Positions 33,635-42,213 of a DNA stretch of 64,000 bases are shown here, piece after piece. The stretch is from assembly GCF_027594825.1 (NCBI RefSeq), contig NZ_CP088930.1, positions 4,463,019-4,527,018 on the forward strand. Reading direction: 5' to 3'. The notes beneath the pieces were generated by a model. It was not told where the DNA came from, searched no databases, and worked only from the letters and a program-made list of their open reading frames with translations. The first letter of the stretch is position 1, and each line of letters begins with the position of its first letter. The translations under genes were made by a program, and so were the position numbers. The stretch is from Serratia liquefaciens. GTDB lineage: Bacteria; Pseudomonadota; Gammaproteobacteria; Enterobacterales; Enterobacteriaceae.

Positions 33635-34264
33635 ATGATTGATGTTTCTACCATTTTGCTGTTTTCCGGTGCCTGTCTGGCGCTGGCTGTCACCCCAGGG
33701 CCGGATATGTTGCTGATTGCTTCACGCAGCGTTAGCCAGGGGCGCCGTGCCGGTTTTGCGTCACTGGCGGGGATCCAGCTCGGTACCTATTGCCACGCGC
33801 TGGCGGCGGCATTGGGTATGTCGCAGCTGTTTGTTGCCGTTCCGTTGGCCTATGATGCGGTGCGCATGTTAGGTGCGGCTTACTTACTGTATCTGGCGTG
33901 GAAAACGCTGCGTTCCGGCAGCAGTTTGCAGGCTTCTTCGGGTTTGGCGGCGGTACCGGCCACGCGCATTTTCCGACAGGGGCTGCTCACCAATATTCTT
34001 AATCCCAAAATGGCGCTGTTTGTTTTGGCGCTGTTCCCGCAGTTTATCGATCCGCATGCCGGTTCGCTGGTGGTACAAATGCTGCTGTTGGCGACGGTAC
34101 TGAATCTGGTGGGGTTGGTGATTAACGGCGGGTTGATCCTGGCGGTCAGCAGCATGAAAAACCGTTTTGTCGGCCGCCGCTTCAGTGCGCGCTGGCCGAA
34201 TTACCTGCTGAGTGGGGTGTTCGCCGGGCTGGCTTGCAAGCTGATTTTTGACAGCCGTAAATAG
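33635..34264 (+). CDS. LysE/RhtB-family amino acid exporter
   Basis: A 209-residue membrane protein with five to six helices and the family signature VTPGPDMLLIASRSVSQGRRAG at the start, then LYLAWKTLRSG and the LTNILNPKMALFVLALFPQF segment. The RhtB/LysE family exports amino acids such as homoserine, threonine or lysine. The substrate is not predictable. Its stop is two bases from the convergent XRE-type gene. Confidence 0.88.
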   Translation: MIDVSTILLFSGACLALAVTPGPDMLLIASRSVSQGRRAGFASLAGIQLGTYCHALAAALGMSQLFVAVPLAYDAVRMLGAAYLLYLAWKTLRSGSSLQASSGLAAVPATRIFRQGLLTNILNPKMALFVLALFPQFIDPHAGSLVVQMLLLATVLNLVGLVINGGLILAVSSMKNRFVGRRFSARWPNYLLSGVFAGLACKLIFDSRK

Positions 34265-34266
34265 CC

Positions 34267-35103
34267 TTACGCCTGCAAGGCGGCCTCAAAAGCCGCGCTG
34301 GCCGGGCATTGCGGCAGCGCGCTATACATCACCAGCCGCAAATGATTTTCTTCATCGACAATAAACGACGCATGTTCGAAGGTCACCTGACCGGCTCCCG
34401 GTACAATGAACGTCCGTTCTCCCTGGCAGCGGCCGTGAATGTCGTGCTGCTGCCACAGCTGACGGAATTGAGGCGAAACCTGCTCCAGCGCCTGCACCCG
34501 CTGCTGCATGGTGGCGTCTTGTGGCGCACGCGCATAGTCGCGGCGGAAGCTGGCGAGGATTTGCGGTGCCTGCGCTTGCCACTCCACCAGCCGTTGATTG
34601 AGTTGGGGATCGGCAAACAGCATCCACAGCATATTGCGCTGATCCGCCGGGCGATCGCCAATCGCGAATAGCCGTTCCGCCGCCGGGTTCCAGGCGATGA
34701 TGTCCCAGCTCAGGTTCATCACGTAAGCTGGGCGCAGCTGCAGATCGTCCAGCAAGCGGCGCACCAGCGGCGAAACCTGACACCACTGATGACCGACCGG
34801 TACCGGCGGGCGCTGATGCGCCAGCAAAAACAGATGGTAGCGCCCGGTGGCATCCAGCTTTAATACCCGCGCCAGATTTTCCAGAAAATCGACCGAAACG
34901 TTGATTTCCCGCCCCTGTTCCAGCCAGGTGTACCAGGTCAATCCTACGCCTGCCAACGCGGCGACTTCTTCGCGTCTCAGCCCCGGCGTGCGACGTCGCG
35001 TGCCGCTCGGCAGGCCGACGGCCTGCGGTGACAGCTTCTCGCGTTTTTGACGCAGAAAGTCCGCCAGATCCTGACGGGTTCGGTTGAGGGTACGCGGCGG
35101 CAT
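34267..35103 (-). CDS. XRE-family regulator with MmyB-like ligand-binding domain
   Basis: A 278-residue regulator: HTH at about 10-75 (RTPGLRREEVAALAGVGLTWYTWLEQGR) and a C-terminal PAS-like MmyB ligand-binding domain (VMNLSWDIIAWNPAAERLF). The ATG at 35103 has AGGAC upstream and gives the standard family length. A longer in-frame start at 35511 runs into the divergent MFS gene and is rejected. It is 100 bases from that MFS gene, its probable target. Confidence 0.87.
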   Translation of the reverse strand: MPPRTLNRTRQDLADFLRQKREKLSPQAVGLPSGTRRRTPGLRREEVAALAGVGLTWYTWLEQGREINVSVDFLENLARVLKLDATGRYHLFLLAHQRPPVPVGHQWCQVSPLVRRLLDDLQLRPAYVMNLSWDIIAWNPAAERLFAIGDRPADQRNMLWMLFADPQLNQRLVEWQAQAPQILASFRRDYARAPQDATMQQRVQALEQVSPQFRQLWQQHDIHGRCQGERTFIVPGAGQVTFEHASFIVDEENHLRLVMYSALPQCPASAAFEAALQA

Positions 35104-35119
35104 AGCGGTTGTCCTGTTG

Positions 35120-35155
35120 CTGTTAGTAATAGTATAACTGGCTATATAGTAACAG
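35120..35155. promoter_or_regulatory. candidate operator between XRE-MmyB and MFS genes
   Basis: CTGTTAGTA near 35120 and TACTATATA..TAACAG near 35155 form inverted CTGTTA/TAACAG ends around an AT-rich core with TATA-like boxes. This is the only symmetric element in the short divergent gap. Confidence 0.35.
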
Positions 35156-35203
35156 TTTAAGACATGTTCCATACTGCCGCCATCGCAATCTTTGGAGGCA
35201 GGT

Positions 35204-36634
35204 ATGGAACAGTCATTAACACAAGGTAATCGTCGTCTGGTGGGGTTGCCGGTGTTGCTGTTAGGCGGTTTTGTGACGGTGTTTGACCTGTTTGTGGTGA
35301 ACGTCGCGGCGCCGGTGATCCAGCAGCAGTTCTCGGCCGACTTTGCCGGCGTGGGGTTGATCATTGCCGGATATGAGTTGGCATTCGGCGTGTTGTTGAT
35401 TGCCGGTGGACGTCTTGGCGATCGCTTCGGGCGACAGCGTATGTTTAGCCTCGGCATGCTGGGGTTTACGCTGACGTCGGCGCTGTGCGGGATGGCCACG
35501 TCACTGAGCATGCTGATCGTTGCGCGTTTTCTTCAGGGCGCGGCGGCAGCACTGCTGTTTCCGCAGATATATGCGTTGATGCGCGTATTGTACAGTCCAC
35601 ATCAGCGGCGACGAGCCTTTGCCTGGCTGGGAATGACGCTGGGGCTGGCGGCGATTTCCGGCCAGATATTCGGCGGGTTTATTATTGAAGCCGACATTTT
35701 CGGCAGCGGCTGGCGCATGATTTTTCTGATCAATCTGCCGGTTGGCGTGCTGGCGATACTGGCGGCGCGTCGCATCCCCGAGTCACGTCTTGAACAAGCA
35801 CAGCAGCTGGACGGCATGGGCTTGCTGTTGGCGGCGGCCGGTTTGCTGTTGCTGTTAGTCCCCTTGTTGGAAGGGCCGTCGCGCGGCTGGCCCTGGTGGG
35901 TGTTACCGGCGTTGGCTTGCGGACTTGGCATGCTGTGGGCTTTTATTCGCTGGGAGCGGCGTCTGGCGCAGCGTTCTGGGGATGCGGTCCTGGATCCTGC
36001 GCTGTTGCGGCAGGGCAGTTTTGCCCCTGGGGTGGCCGTGGTGTTGGCGATTTACTCGACCGCTTCTTCATTCTTTCTGTGTTTTGCCCTGCTGCTGCAA
36101 GCGGGAATAGGCCTGACGCCGTTTCAGGCCGGTAGCCTGTTTGCCCCCGCCAGCGCGGCATTTATGTTGGCCTCATTCCTGGCACCGGGGCTGGTGCAAC
36201 GCTGGGGGAACGGCGTGCTGGCGCTGGGCGTAGCGGTCTATGCCGCTGGAATGGCGCTGCTGGTGGTGCAGGTGCAGTGGGGCGCGGCATTGCAGCAACC
36301 GCTGTGGTTGCTGCCGGGGTTGGTGATCCTGGGCTTCGGCCAGGCGCTGAGCATGACGCCTTTGCTTAATCTGGTGCTCGGGTTGGCGAAAGAACAGCAG
36401 GCCGGCATGGCCGCCGGAGTGATTTCTACCGTGCAGCAGGTGGGTGGTGCGTTGGGGATTGCCGCCAGCGGCGCGTTTTTTGTCCCCCTGCTGGCGGGCG
36501 GTGCTGGCGCAGAACGTTACGGACAGGCGTTTGCCGGCGCGATGGTTTACAACCTGCTGGCGATGGCCGTTGCCTTCGGCTTGCTGAGGTGGATCATCCA
36601 AAAACAGCGCAAACTGGACAGGCATCCAGGGTGA
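35204..36634 (+). CDS. MFS transporter, DHA2-type (14 TMS)
   Basis: A 476-residue protein with about 14 hydrophobic segments; motif A is GGRLGDRFGRQRM and motif C is LGLAAISGQIFGGFI. It resembles drug efflux pumps of the EmrB/QacA group. GGAGG sits six bases before the ATG at 35204. It is divergent from the XRE-MmyB regulator. The substrate is unknown. The 196 bases to ybiB contain no gene I can support. Confidence 0.87.
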   Translation: MEQSLTQGNRRLVGLPVLLLGGFVTVFDLFVVNVAAPVIQQQFSADFAGVGLIIAGYELAFGVLLIAGGRLGDRFGRQRMFSLGMLGFTLTSALCGMATSLSMLIVARFLQGAAAALLFPQIYALMRVLYSPHQRRRAFAWLGMTLGLAAISGQIFGGFIIEADIFGSGWRMIFLINLPVGVLAILAARRIPESRLEQAQQLDGMGLLLAAAGLLLLLVPLLEGPSRGWPWWVLPALACGLGMLWAFIRWERRLAQRSGDAVLDPALLRQGSFAPGVAVVLAIYSTASSFFLCFALLLQAGIGLTPFQAGSLFAPASAAFMLASFLAPGLVQRWGNGVLALGVAVYAAGMALLVVQVQWGAALQQPLWLLPGLVILGFGQALSMTPLLNLVLGLAKEQQAGMAAGVISTVQQVGGALGIAASGAFFVPLLAGGAGAERYGQAFAGAMVYNLLAMAVAFGLLRWIIQKQRKLDRHPG

Positions 36635-36830
36635 TGTATCAGCCAGCCTCATTGCGTAATGAGCCGCTCGAAAAGGCAAAATGAGCCAAACTGCAGGGCC
36701 GAAGACGCTGGTGAGGTGATCGCCGGGCTGTGATCAGGCGATTCGGGCCAGCAGCAACTGGCGGATGAGGTTGAGCGTCGACGCGGATAGGGTATGCTGA
36801 TCCCAGATTGGATCAGGGGACAGCAGAACG

Positions 36831-37790
36831 ATGGATTACACCAAAATTATCAAAGAAATCGGCCGTGGCAAAAACCATGCGCGCGATCTGGATCGGGAAA
36901 CCGCTTTCCAGCTCTATCAAAAGATGCTGGCCGGTGAGGTGGGCGAGCTGGCGTTGGGCGGTATTCTGATCGCCCTGCGGATTAAAGGCGAAGCCGAAGA
37001 GGAAATGCTTGGTTTTTATCAGGCGATGCAGCAACAGGTGATGCGTTTGCAGGCGCCACAGGGACGACCGATGCCGGTGGTGCTGCCAAGCTATAACGGC
37101 GCACGCAAGCAGGCGAACCTGACACCGCTGTTGGCGTTGTTGCTGACGCGCGTCGGGTTGCCGGTAGTGGTGCACGGCGTACTGGACGACAGTACCCGGG
37201 TCACCAGCGCGGAAACTTTTCAGGCGCTGGGCCTGCCCTGGTCGCAAGACGCTGCCCATGCTCAACAGCGTTTGGATAACGGCGAAACGGTGTTTATCCC
37301 GGTCTCGGCGCTGTCAGCCCCTCTGGATCTGCAACTTGGCCTGCGCTGGCGCATGGGGGTACGTAACAGCGCCCATACGCTGGCCAAACTGGCAACGCCG
37401 TTTGGTGAACAGGATGTGTTGCGCATCGCCAGCGTGTCGCATCCGGAGTATGTCGGTCGGGTGGCTTCTTTCTTCCGCCAAATCGGCGCCCGTGGCTTGC
37501 TGATGCACGGTACCGAAGGGGAGGCGTACGCCAATCCTCAGCGCTGCCCGCAGATCCATTACATCGTTAACGGCGAGCAGCAAGTGTTGCTGGAGCGTCC
37601 GGAGCAGGATCCCACGCCGGAGCTGCCGGCGGCCAAGGATGCGGAAACCACCGCGCGTTGGACTGAGCGTTGCCTGGCGGGAGAGGTGGCAATCCCGCTG
37701 GCGATCCAACGTCAGATTGCCTGCTGCCTGTTGGCAGCCGGTGAAGTCGACACCCTGGAACAGGGACTTGAACGTTTACGCAGCGCGTAA
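36831..37790 (+). CDS. ybiB: nucleic acid-binding protein YbiB (TrpD2 family)
   Basis: A 319-residue protein homologous to anthranilate phosphoribosyltransferase (TrpD) but of the YbiB/TrpD2 group, which lacks that activity and binds DNA/RNA non-specifically. The N-terminal helical domain (AGEVGELALGGILIALRIKGEAEEEM) and the conserved LASVSHPEYVGR-type region are visible. In E. coli ybiB follows dinG directly and is LexA-linked; here it is separated from dinG by seven genes. Confidence 0.9.
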   Translation: MDYTKIIKEIGRGKNHARDLDRETAFQLYQKMLAGEVGELALGGILIALRIKGEAEEEMLGFYQAMQQQVMRLQAPQGRPMPVVLPSYNGARKQANLTPLLALLLTRVGLPVVVHGVLDDSTRVTSAETFQALGLPWSQDAAHAQQRLDNGETVFIPVSALSAPLDLQLGLRWRMGVRNSAHTLAKLATPFGEQDVLRIASVSHPEYVGRVASFFRQIGARGLLMHGTEGEAYANPQRCPQIHYIVNGEQQVLLERPEQDPTPELPAAKDAETTARWTERCLAGEVAIPLAIQRQIACCLLAAGEVDTLEQGLERLRSA

Positions 37791-37839
37791 AACCCTTGGC
37801 TATACTGGAATATTTCGCTAATCGGCTGAAAGGATGGTT

Positions 37840-39696
37840 ATGCAACAGGCTCTCGATTACTTCAATCAATTGAATCAGGACTATCTTGAGGTGCACCGCA
37901 CCAAAGAAGATTTGTTTTGGCAGAACTATATGGGCATTGGTGGTGAGGGCGTTTCGGTCCGCTTCTCGGCGGCGGAAAGCGCCTATAAACGTTTTATTGC
38001 CGAGCCGCGTCGCTTGGCGGAGATCCGTCAATTGCTGGCCGGGCTGGAGGCCCTGCCGCAGGATGCTCAGCGAGATGCGCTGCAGCACGGGCTGAACGGT
38101 TGGTTGCGCTTCTTTGATTGCAACGCGATTGAAGATGCCGAAGCTCAAACGCTGTTGGATCAAATCATCAGCGCAGAGGCGGATCTTTATACCCGCCGCA
38201 AGGCTAACCCGGTCAGCCACCTGAATGCCGCCGGGCAGCGGGTAAATGCCTCGCTCGGCGAGCTATTGACCAATCAGGCGACCAATGAAAATGAAGAGTA
38301 TCGCCGCAGCTCGCAGAATGCGTTGCGTGAACTGGAGCAGTGGCTGTTGCATAACGGCCTGCCGGAGCTGATTAGCCTGCGGAACCGTTTTGCTCGCCAG
38401 ATGGGTTTTCGTAACTATTTTGACTACAAGGTGAACAAAACCGAGCGTATGACGCCGGAACAGCTGTTCGCCATCCTTGATCGTTTCGAGCAGCAAACTC
38501 GCGAAGCCAATTCACGCAGCCTGCAGCAGCTGGCTGCGGAGAAAGGCGAACAGGCGCTGGAGCCCTGGAACGTGCGTTTTGCCAGCGCCGGTGATGTGAC
38601 CCGCCAACTGGATCCATACTTCCCGTTTGCACAGTCGCTGGAGCGTTGGATCAACAGCTTTAAACGGTTGCATATCGGGTTTCGCGGTGCGCAGATGGAT
38701 CTTGATCTGCTGGTGCGCGAGGGCAAGTATGAAAACGGGTTTATGCATGGGCCAGTGCCGCCGTTTATCCAGCAGGGTAAATGGCTACCGGCACGCATTA
38801 ACTTTACCAGCCTGGCGCAGCCGGATCAGGTCGGCAGCGGGGCTCATGGTTTAAATACCTTGTTCCACGAAGGCGGTCACGCCGCGCACTTTGCCAATAT
38901 TTGCCAGAATGCGCCCTGTTTTTCGCAGGAATTCCCACCGACGTCCATGGCCTACGCCGAAACCCAGTCGATGTTCTGTGACAGCCTGCTGGACGACGCC
39001 GATTGGTTGAAACGCTATGCGAAAAACGCGGTCGGCGAGCCGGTGCCGGATAGCTTGATTGAGGCCAGCCTTGCTGCGCGTCAGCCGATGCGTGCGTTCA
39101 ACGAACGTCATATTTTGCTGGTGCCTTACTTTGAGTGGGCGTTGTATCAGTGGGATGACGAACAGCGCACCCCGGAAGCGATAACCGCACTGGCTCGTGA
39201 AGTTGAGCAAAAAATATTGGGCATCAGCGGCAGCCCGCGGCCGACGCTGGCAATCCCGCATTTGCTGTCGCTGGAATCGGCCTGTTCGTATCAGGGTTAT
39301 CTGCTGGCGCTGATGGCGGTTGAGCAGACGCGACACTTCTTCTTGCAGCGCGACGGTTACCTTACCGATAACCCGGCAATTGGTCCGGATCTGGCGCGTC
39401 ATTACTGGCTGCCGGGTAACGGTGTCAGCCACGACGACACGTTGCGCAGCTTGACCGGTGAAGGTTTCAACCCGGACTATCTGGCGCAGGCTTGCAACCA
39501 GACCGTGGCGCAGGCCTGGCAGGCTGCGCAGCAAACCATAGCGGCTGCGGTTGCCCGGCCACAGCCGGCGGCAGACTTCGATTTGGCGGCACATATCCGC
39601 GTGGTGGATGGCGATCGCGTGTTGGCCGATAACGCAGCAGGCGATGAAAAGATGTGCCGCGATTTCGCTGCGGCGATTAATGCGCGCCTGAGTTAA
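37840..39696 (+). CDS. M3-family metallopeptidase-like protein
   Basis: A 618-residue zinc peptidase of the oligopeptidase M3 type. The zinc motif HEGGH is at residues 343-347 and is followed by AYAETQSMF, which supplies the third ligand glutamate. No signal peptide is present, so it is cytoplasmic. The ATG at 37840 has AAGG six bases upstream; an ATG at 37834 overlaps that ribosome site. M3 enzymes cut short peptides. It ends before a strong terminator. Confidence 0.85.
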   Translation: MQQALDYFNQLNQDYLEVHRTKEDLFWQNYMGIGGEGVSVRFSAAESAYKRFIAEPRRLAEIRQLLAGLEALPQDAQRDALQHGLNGWLRFFDCNAIEDAEAQTLLDQIISAEADLYTRRKANPVSHLNAAGQRVNASLGELLTNQATNENEEYRRSSQNALRELEQWLLHNGLPELISLRNRFARQMGFRNYFDYKVNKTERMTPEQLFAILDRFEQQTREANSRSLQQLAAEKGEQALEPWNVRFASAGDVTRQLDPYFPFAQSLERWINSFKRLHIGFRGAQMDLDLLVREGKYENGFMHGPVPPFIQQGKWLPARINFTSLAQPDQVGSGAHGLNTLFHEGGHAAHFANICQNAPCFSQEFPPTSMAYAETQSMFCDSLLDDADWLKRYAKNAVGEPVPDSLIEASLAARQPMRAFNERHILLVPYFEWALYQWDDEQRTPEAITALAREVEQKILGISGSPRPTLAIPHLLSLESACSYQGYLLALMAVEQTRHFFLQRDGYLTDNPAIGPDLARHYWLPGNGVSHDDTLRSLTGEGFNPDYLAQACNQTVAQAWQAAQQTIAAAVARPQPAADFDLAAHIRVVDGDRVLADNAAGDEKMCRDFAAAINARLS

Positions 39697-39704
39697 ACAG
39701 CCAC

Positions 39705-39742
39705 AAAAAAGCCCGCCGATAGCGCGTATCGGCGGGCTTTTT
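39705..39742. terminator. bidirectional rho-independent terminator
   Basis: AAGCCCGCCGATA / TATCGGCGGGCTT stem with a 5-base loop, flanked by an A-run on the left and a T-run on the right. It serves both the peptidase gene and the convergent mcbA. Confidence 0.92.
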
Positions 39743-39758
39743 CATTGTAATCCGTTAA

Positions 39759-40019
39759 TTACTTGTAGATTACCGCGGTGCCGTGCATCAGGTTGTTGCC
39801 GCCGGCGGAGGTAATGGTGAAAGCTTTGGCACCGGCCGCATCGGCTTTGGCGGACAGTTGCGCTTTCAGGCTGCTCAGGTCGGTAGCGCCGCTGGCAGAA
39901 ATCACACCGGCTTTCTCAAACTGGATGGCATCTTGTGCGCTGACGTAGTCGGCAGCAAAAGAAGTGAAAGAGACGGCGCTCAGAGCGATAACAGCAGCAA
40001 AAGTTTTGATGTTTTTCAT
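39759..40019 (-). CDS. mcbA: periplasmic DUF1471 protein McbA (YbiM)
   Basis: An 86-residue secreted protein: signal peptide ending SFA|ADYVSA, then one DUF1471 (YhcN/BhsA) domain ending in ITSAGGNNLMHGTAVIYK, close to the end of E. coli McbA. Its position beside rlmF also matches E. coli. DUF1471 proteins affect biofilm and colanic acid responses. The ATG at 40019 gives a standard signal peptide; the ATG at 40028 is too close to AGGA. Confidence 0.82.
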   Translation of the reverse strand: MKNIKTFAAVIALSAVSFTSFAADYVSAQDAIQFEKAGVISASGATDLSSLKAQLSAKADAAGAKAFTITSAGGNNLMHGTAVIYK

Positions 40020-40153
40020 GATGGTCATTCCTGTCTGGTTTTTAAGGGAGAAAGGCGTTTGCCTTTCGATGGAGTGATTATTGCGCAGCGACAGGAAGGA
40101 TGAAATCGGAGAGTATTGATAATATTATTCAATTTATTTGATTATTAATTGAG

Positions 40154-40179
40154 CCCTTCCTCCAAAGGGAGAAAGGGCC
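40154..40179 (-). terminator. hairpin after the flavin reductase gene
   Basis: GCCCTTCCTCC pairs with GGAGAAAGGGC at 10 of 11 positions around a short loop. There is no strong T-run on the minus strand, so efficiency is uncertain. Confidence 0.45.
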
Positions 40180-40184
40180 GTTAA

Positions 40185-40823
40185 TTATCGCTTTTGCGCA
40201 TCCGGGCGAACCAGATCGAAACGGTGTTGTTCCGAAATGCCATAGTAGGCGGTGGGCCCACCGGCCCGCAGGATAGGTTCGGCAGCTGCGGTCTGATAAA
40301 CGCCGTGTTGGTCCAGCAGCGACGAATCGATATGTACCGCGACCACTTCCCCCAGCACCAGCCAGGTATCCACCTTTTCCTCCGCGGCGCTTTGCAACTG
40401 AATGCACTGCGACAGGCGGCATTCAAAGTTCACCGGGCTTTCCGCCACCCTTTCCGCTTTCACCCGACGGCTGGGCAGCGGTGTCACGCCGGCAAAGGCA
40501 AATTCATCTTCACCGCGGGCCAGGCTGGCCGAGCTGTTGTTCATGGCATCGGCCAGCGGGCGCGTCGCCAGATTCCAGACAAACTCCCCGGTTTCGACGA
40601 TGTTTGCCACGCTGTCTTTCCAACCGCTGCTGGCGAAACCGATGATCGGCGGGCGGTAGTTGAAGCAGTTGAAAAAGCTGTAGGGGGCCAGGTTGCGCTG
40701 GCCGGTCGCGCTGACCGATGAGATCCACCCGATGGGGCGTGGGCCGATGATGGCGTTCAGAGGATCGTGTGGCAGACCATGGCCTGTAGCGGGTTCGTAG
40801 TAATAACGGGGCTGACTGCTCAT
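40185..40823 (-). CDS. flavin reductase-like domain protein
   Basis: A 212-residue FMN-binding split-barrel protein of the flavin reductase family (IIGPRPIGWISSVSATGQRNLAPYSFFN, then FVWNLATRPLADAMN). Such proteins reduce flavin with NAD(P)H or bind FMN for partner oxygenases; no partner is visible nearby. AGGT lies upstream of the ATG. It is divergent from rlmF. Confidence 0.85.
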   Translation of the reverse strand: MSSQPRYYYEPATGHGLPHDPLNAIIGPRPIGWISSVSATGQRNLAPYSFFNCFNYRPPIIGFASSGWKDSVANIVETGEFVWNLATRPLADAMNNSSASLARGEDEFAFAGVTPLPSRRVKAERVAESPVNFECRLSQCIQLQSAAEEKVDTWLVLGEVVAVHIDSSLLDQHGVYQTAAAEPILRAGGPTAYYGISEQHRFDLVRPDAQKR

Positions 40824-40942
40824 AAGTGACCTGGGGTGGCTAAACAGAACTTTTATTCTGACGGGTTTCCCGTCGGCTGCAAGTTTGCCGCTGCTTTATG
40901 GTATCTTACGCGCCAGAAATACCTTTAAGAGAGCCCGTCACG

Positions 40943-41908
40943 GTGGAAAAAAAGAAAACCTTCCCGCAGCAGAAAAGCGGCCTGCACCCGCGTAACCGTC
41001 ATCGCTCACGCTATGATTTCCCGGCGCTGATCGCCAGTTGCCCTGCGCTGGAGCCGTTCGTCAAGCCGAATGCCTGGGGCGATATTTCGGTAGATTTTGC
41101 CGATCCGGCGGCGGTTAAAATGCTCAACCGTGCGTTGCTGCAACATTTTTATGGTATCGAACATTGGGATATTCCCGCCGACTACCTGTGCCCGCCGATC
41201 CCAGGGCGCGCCGACTATTTGCATCACCTGGCCGACTTGTTGGCAACCAGCAACGGCGGCGAGATACCCCGGGGCAAAGGCGTGGCAATCCTCGACGTGG
41301 GCATTGGCGCCAACTGCATTTATCCGATCGTCGGCCTGCGTGAATACGGCTGGCGCTTTACCGGTTCGGAGATCGACCCGGTGTCGCTCAATTCGGCCAA
41401 AATGATTGTCGAGATGAACCCGACGCTGAGAAACAGCGTGCGGTTACGTCTGCAAAAACAGCCTGAGTTTATCTTTAACGGCATCATTGGCGTGGCGGAG
41501 AAGTTCGATGCCACGTTGTGTAACCCACCGTTCCACGGTTCCGAGCAGGAATCACAGGCCAGTACTCGCCGCAAACTGCATAAGCTGGGCAAGGGTGAGG
41601 TGGCGGATAAGCCAGTACAGAACTTTGGCGGCAAAAATAACGAGCTGTGGTGTGAGGGCGGTGAAGAAGCCTTCGTGCGTAAAATGGTAGAGGAAAGCGT
41701 GAGTAAGGCGCAAAACTGCCTGTGGTTCACCTCGCTTATCTCCAAGAACACCACTTTGCCGTCGATTTACCACGCGTTGAAGCTGGCGGGGGCTGCCGAA
41801 GTGCGCACCATTGAGATGGCGCAGGGGCAAAAGATCAGCCGTTTTGTAGCCTGGACCTTCCACGACGCGGAACAGCAGGCTGCCTGGGCGGCAGAACGTT
41901 GGCATTAA
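40943..41908 (+). CDS. rlmF: 23S rRNA (adenine1618-N6)-methyltransferase RlmF
   Basis: A 321-residue methyltransferase close to E. coli RlmF/YbiN. The SAM-binding ILDVGIGANCIYP and the catalytic NPPF (in CNPPFHGSEQ) are present, and the N-terminal GLHPRNRHRSRYDF is conserved. I prefer the GTG at 40943, with AAGAGAG about ten bases upstream; an in-frame ATG at 40898 lacks a ribosome site. The E. coli protein is 308 residues. The gene is followed by a small GC hairpin at 41920-41939 without a T-run. Confidence 0.93.
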   Translation: MEKKKTFPQQKSGLHPRNRHRSRYDFPALIASCPALEPFVKPNAWGDISVDFADPAAVKMLNRALLQHFYGIEHWDIPADYLCPPIPGRADYLHHLADLLATSNGGEIPRGKGVAILDVGIGANCIYPIVGLREYGWRFTGSEIDPVSLNSAKMIVEMNPTLRNSVRLRLQKQPEFIFNGIIGVAEKFDATLCNPPFHGSEQESQASTRRKLHKLGKGEVADKPVQNFGGKNNELWCEGGEEAFVRKMVEESVSKAQNCLWFTSLISKNTTLPSIYHALKLAGAAEVRTIEMAQGQKISRFVAWTFHDAEQQAAWAAERWH

Positions 41909-42213
41909 TTTCCCCTGGGTGCCGGTTATTTAGCCGGCATCCATAAATCTTCGCGTTTCCCTTTCAATTTCTGCATGTTGCGTTATTCTCAATACGTCTT
42001 CCAATACTAAAAATCTTAAATAAGTTATTTATTCAAAACACAATAGTTACCTTACTTAATTGATATTTTAATCCGGTGAGTTTTACCTGCCAGGAGAATA
42101 AGGCCTGCCTGTTTCTCTGGGTGATGCACGTCTGCGTGTGGGCGCTGCGTGCAGAAAAAATAAAATGAAAAGCACTTGTTTGCTAAATCATCTGCCAGAA
42201 GGATTTTACCCCT
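41909..42213. other. 305-base intergenic region rlmF - transducer
   Basis: It contains the TGCCGG / CCGGCA hairpin at 41920-41939 near its left end and an AT-rich middle (about 42000-42075) likely to hold the promoter of the transducer gene. I see no gene or clear operator. Confidence 0.4.
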
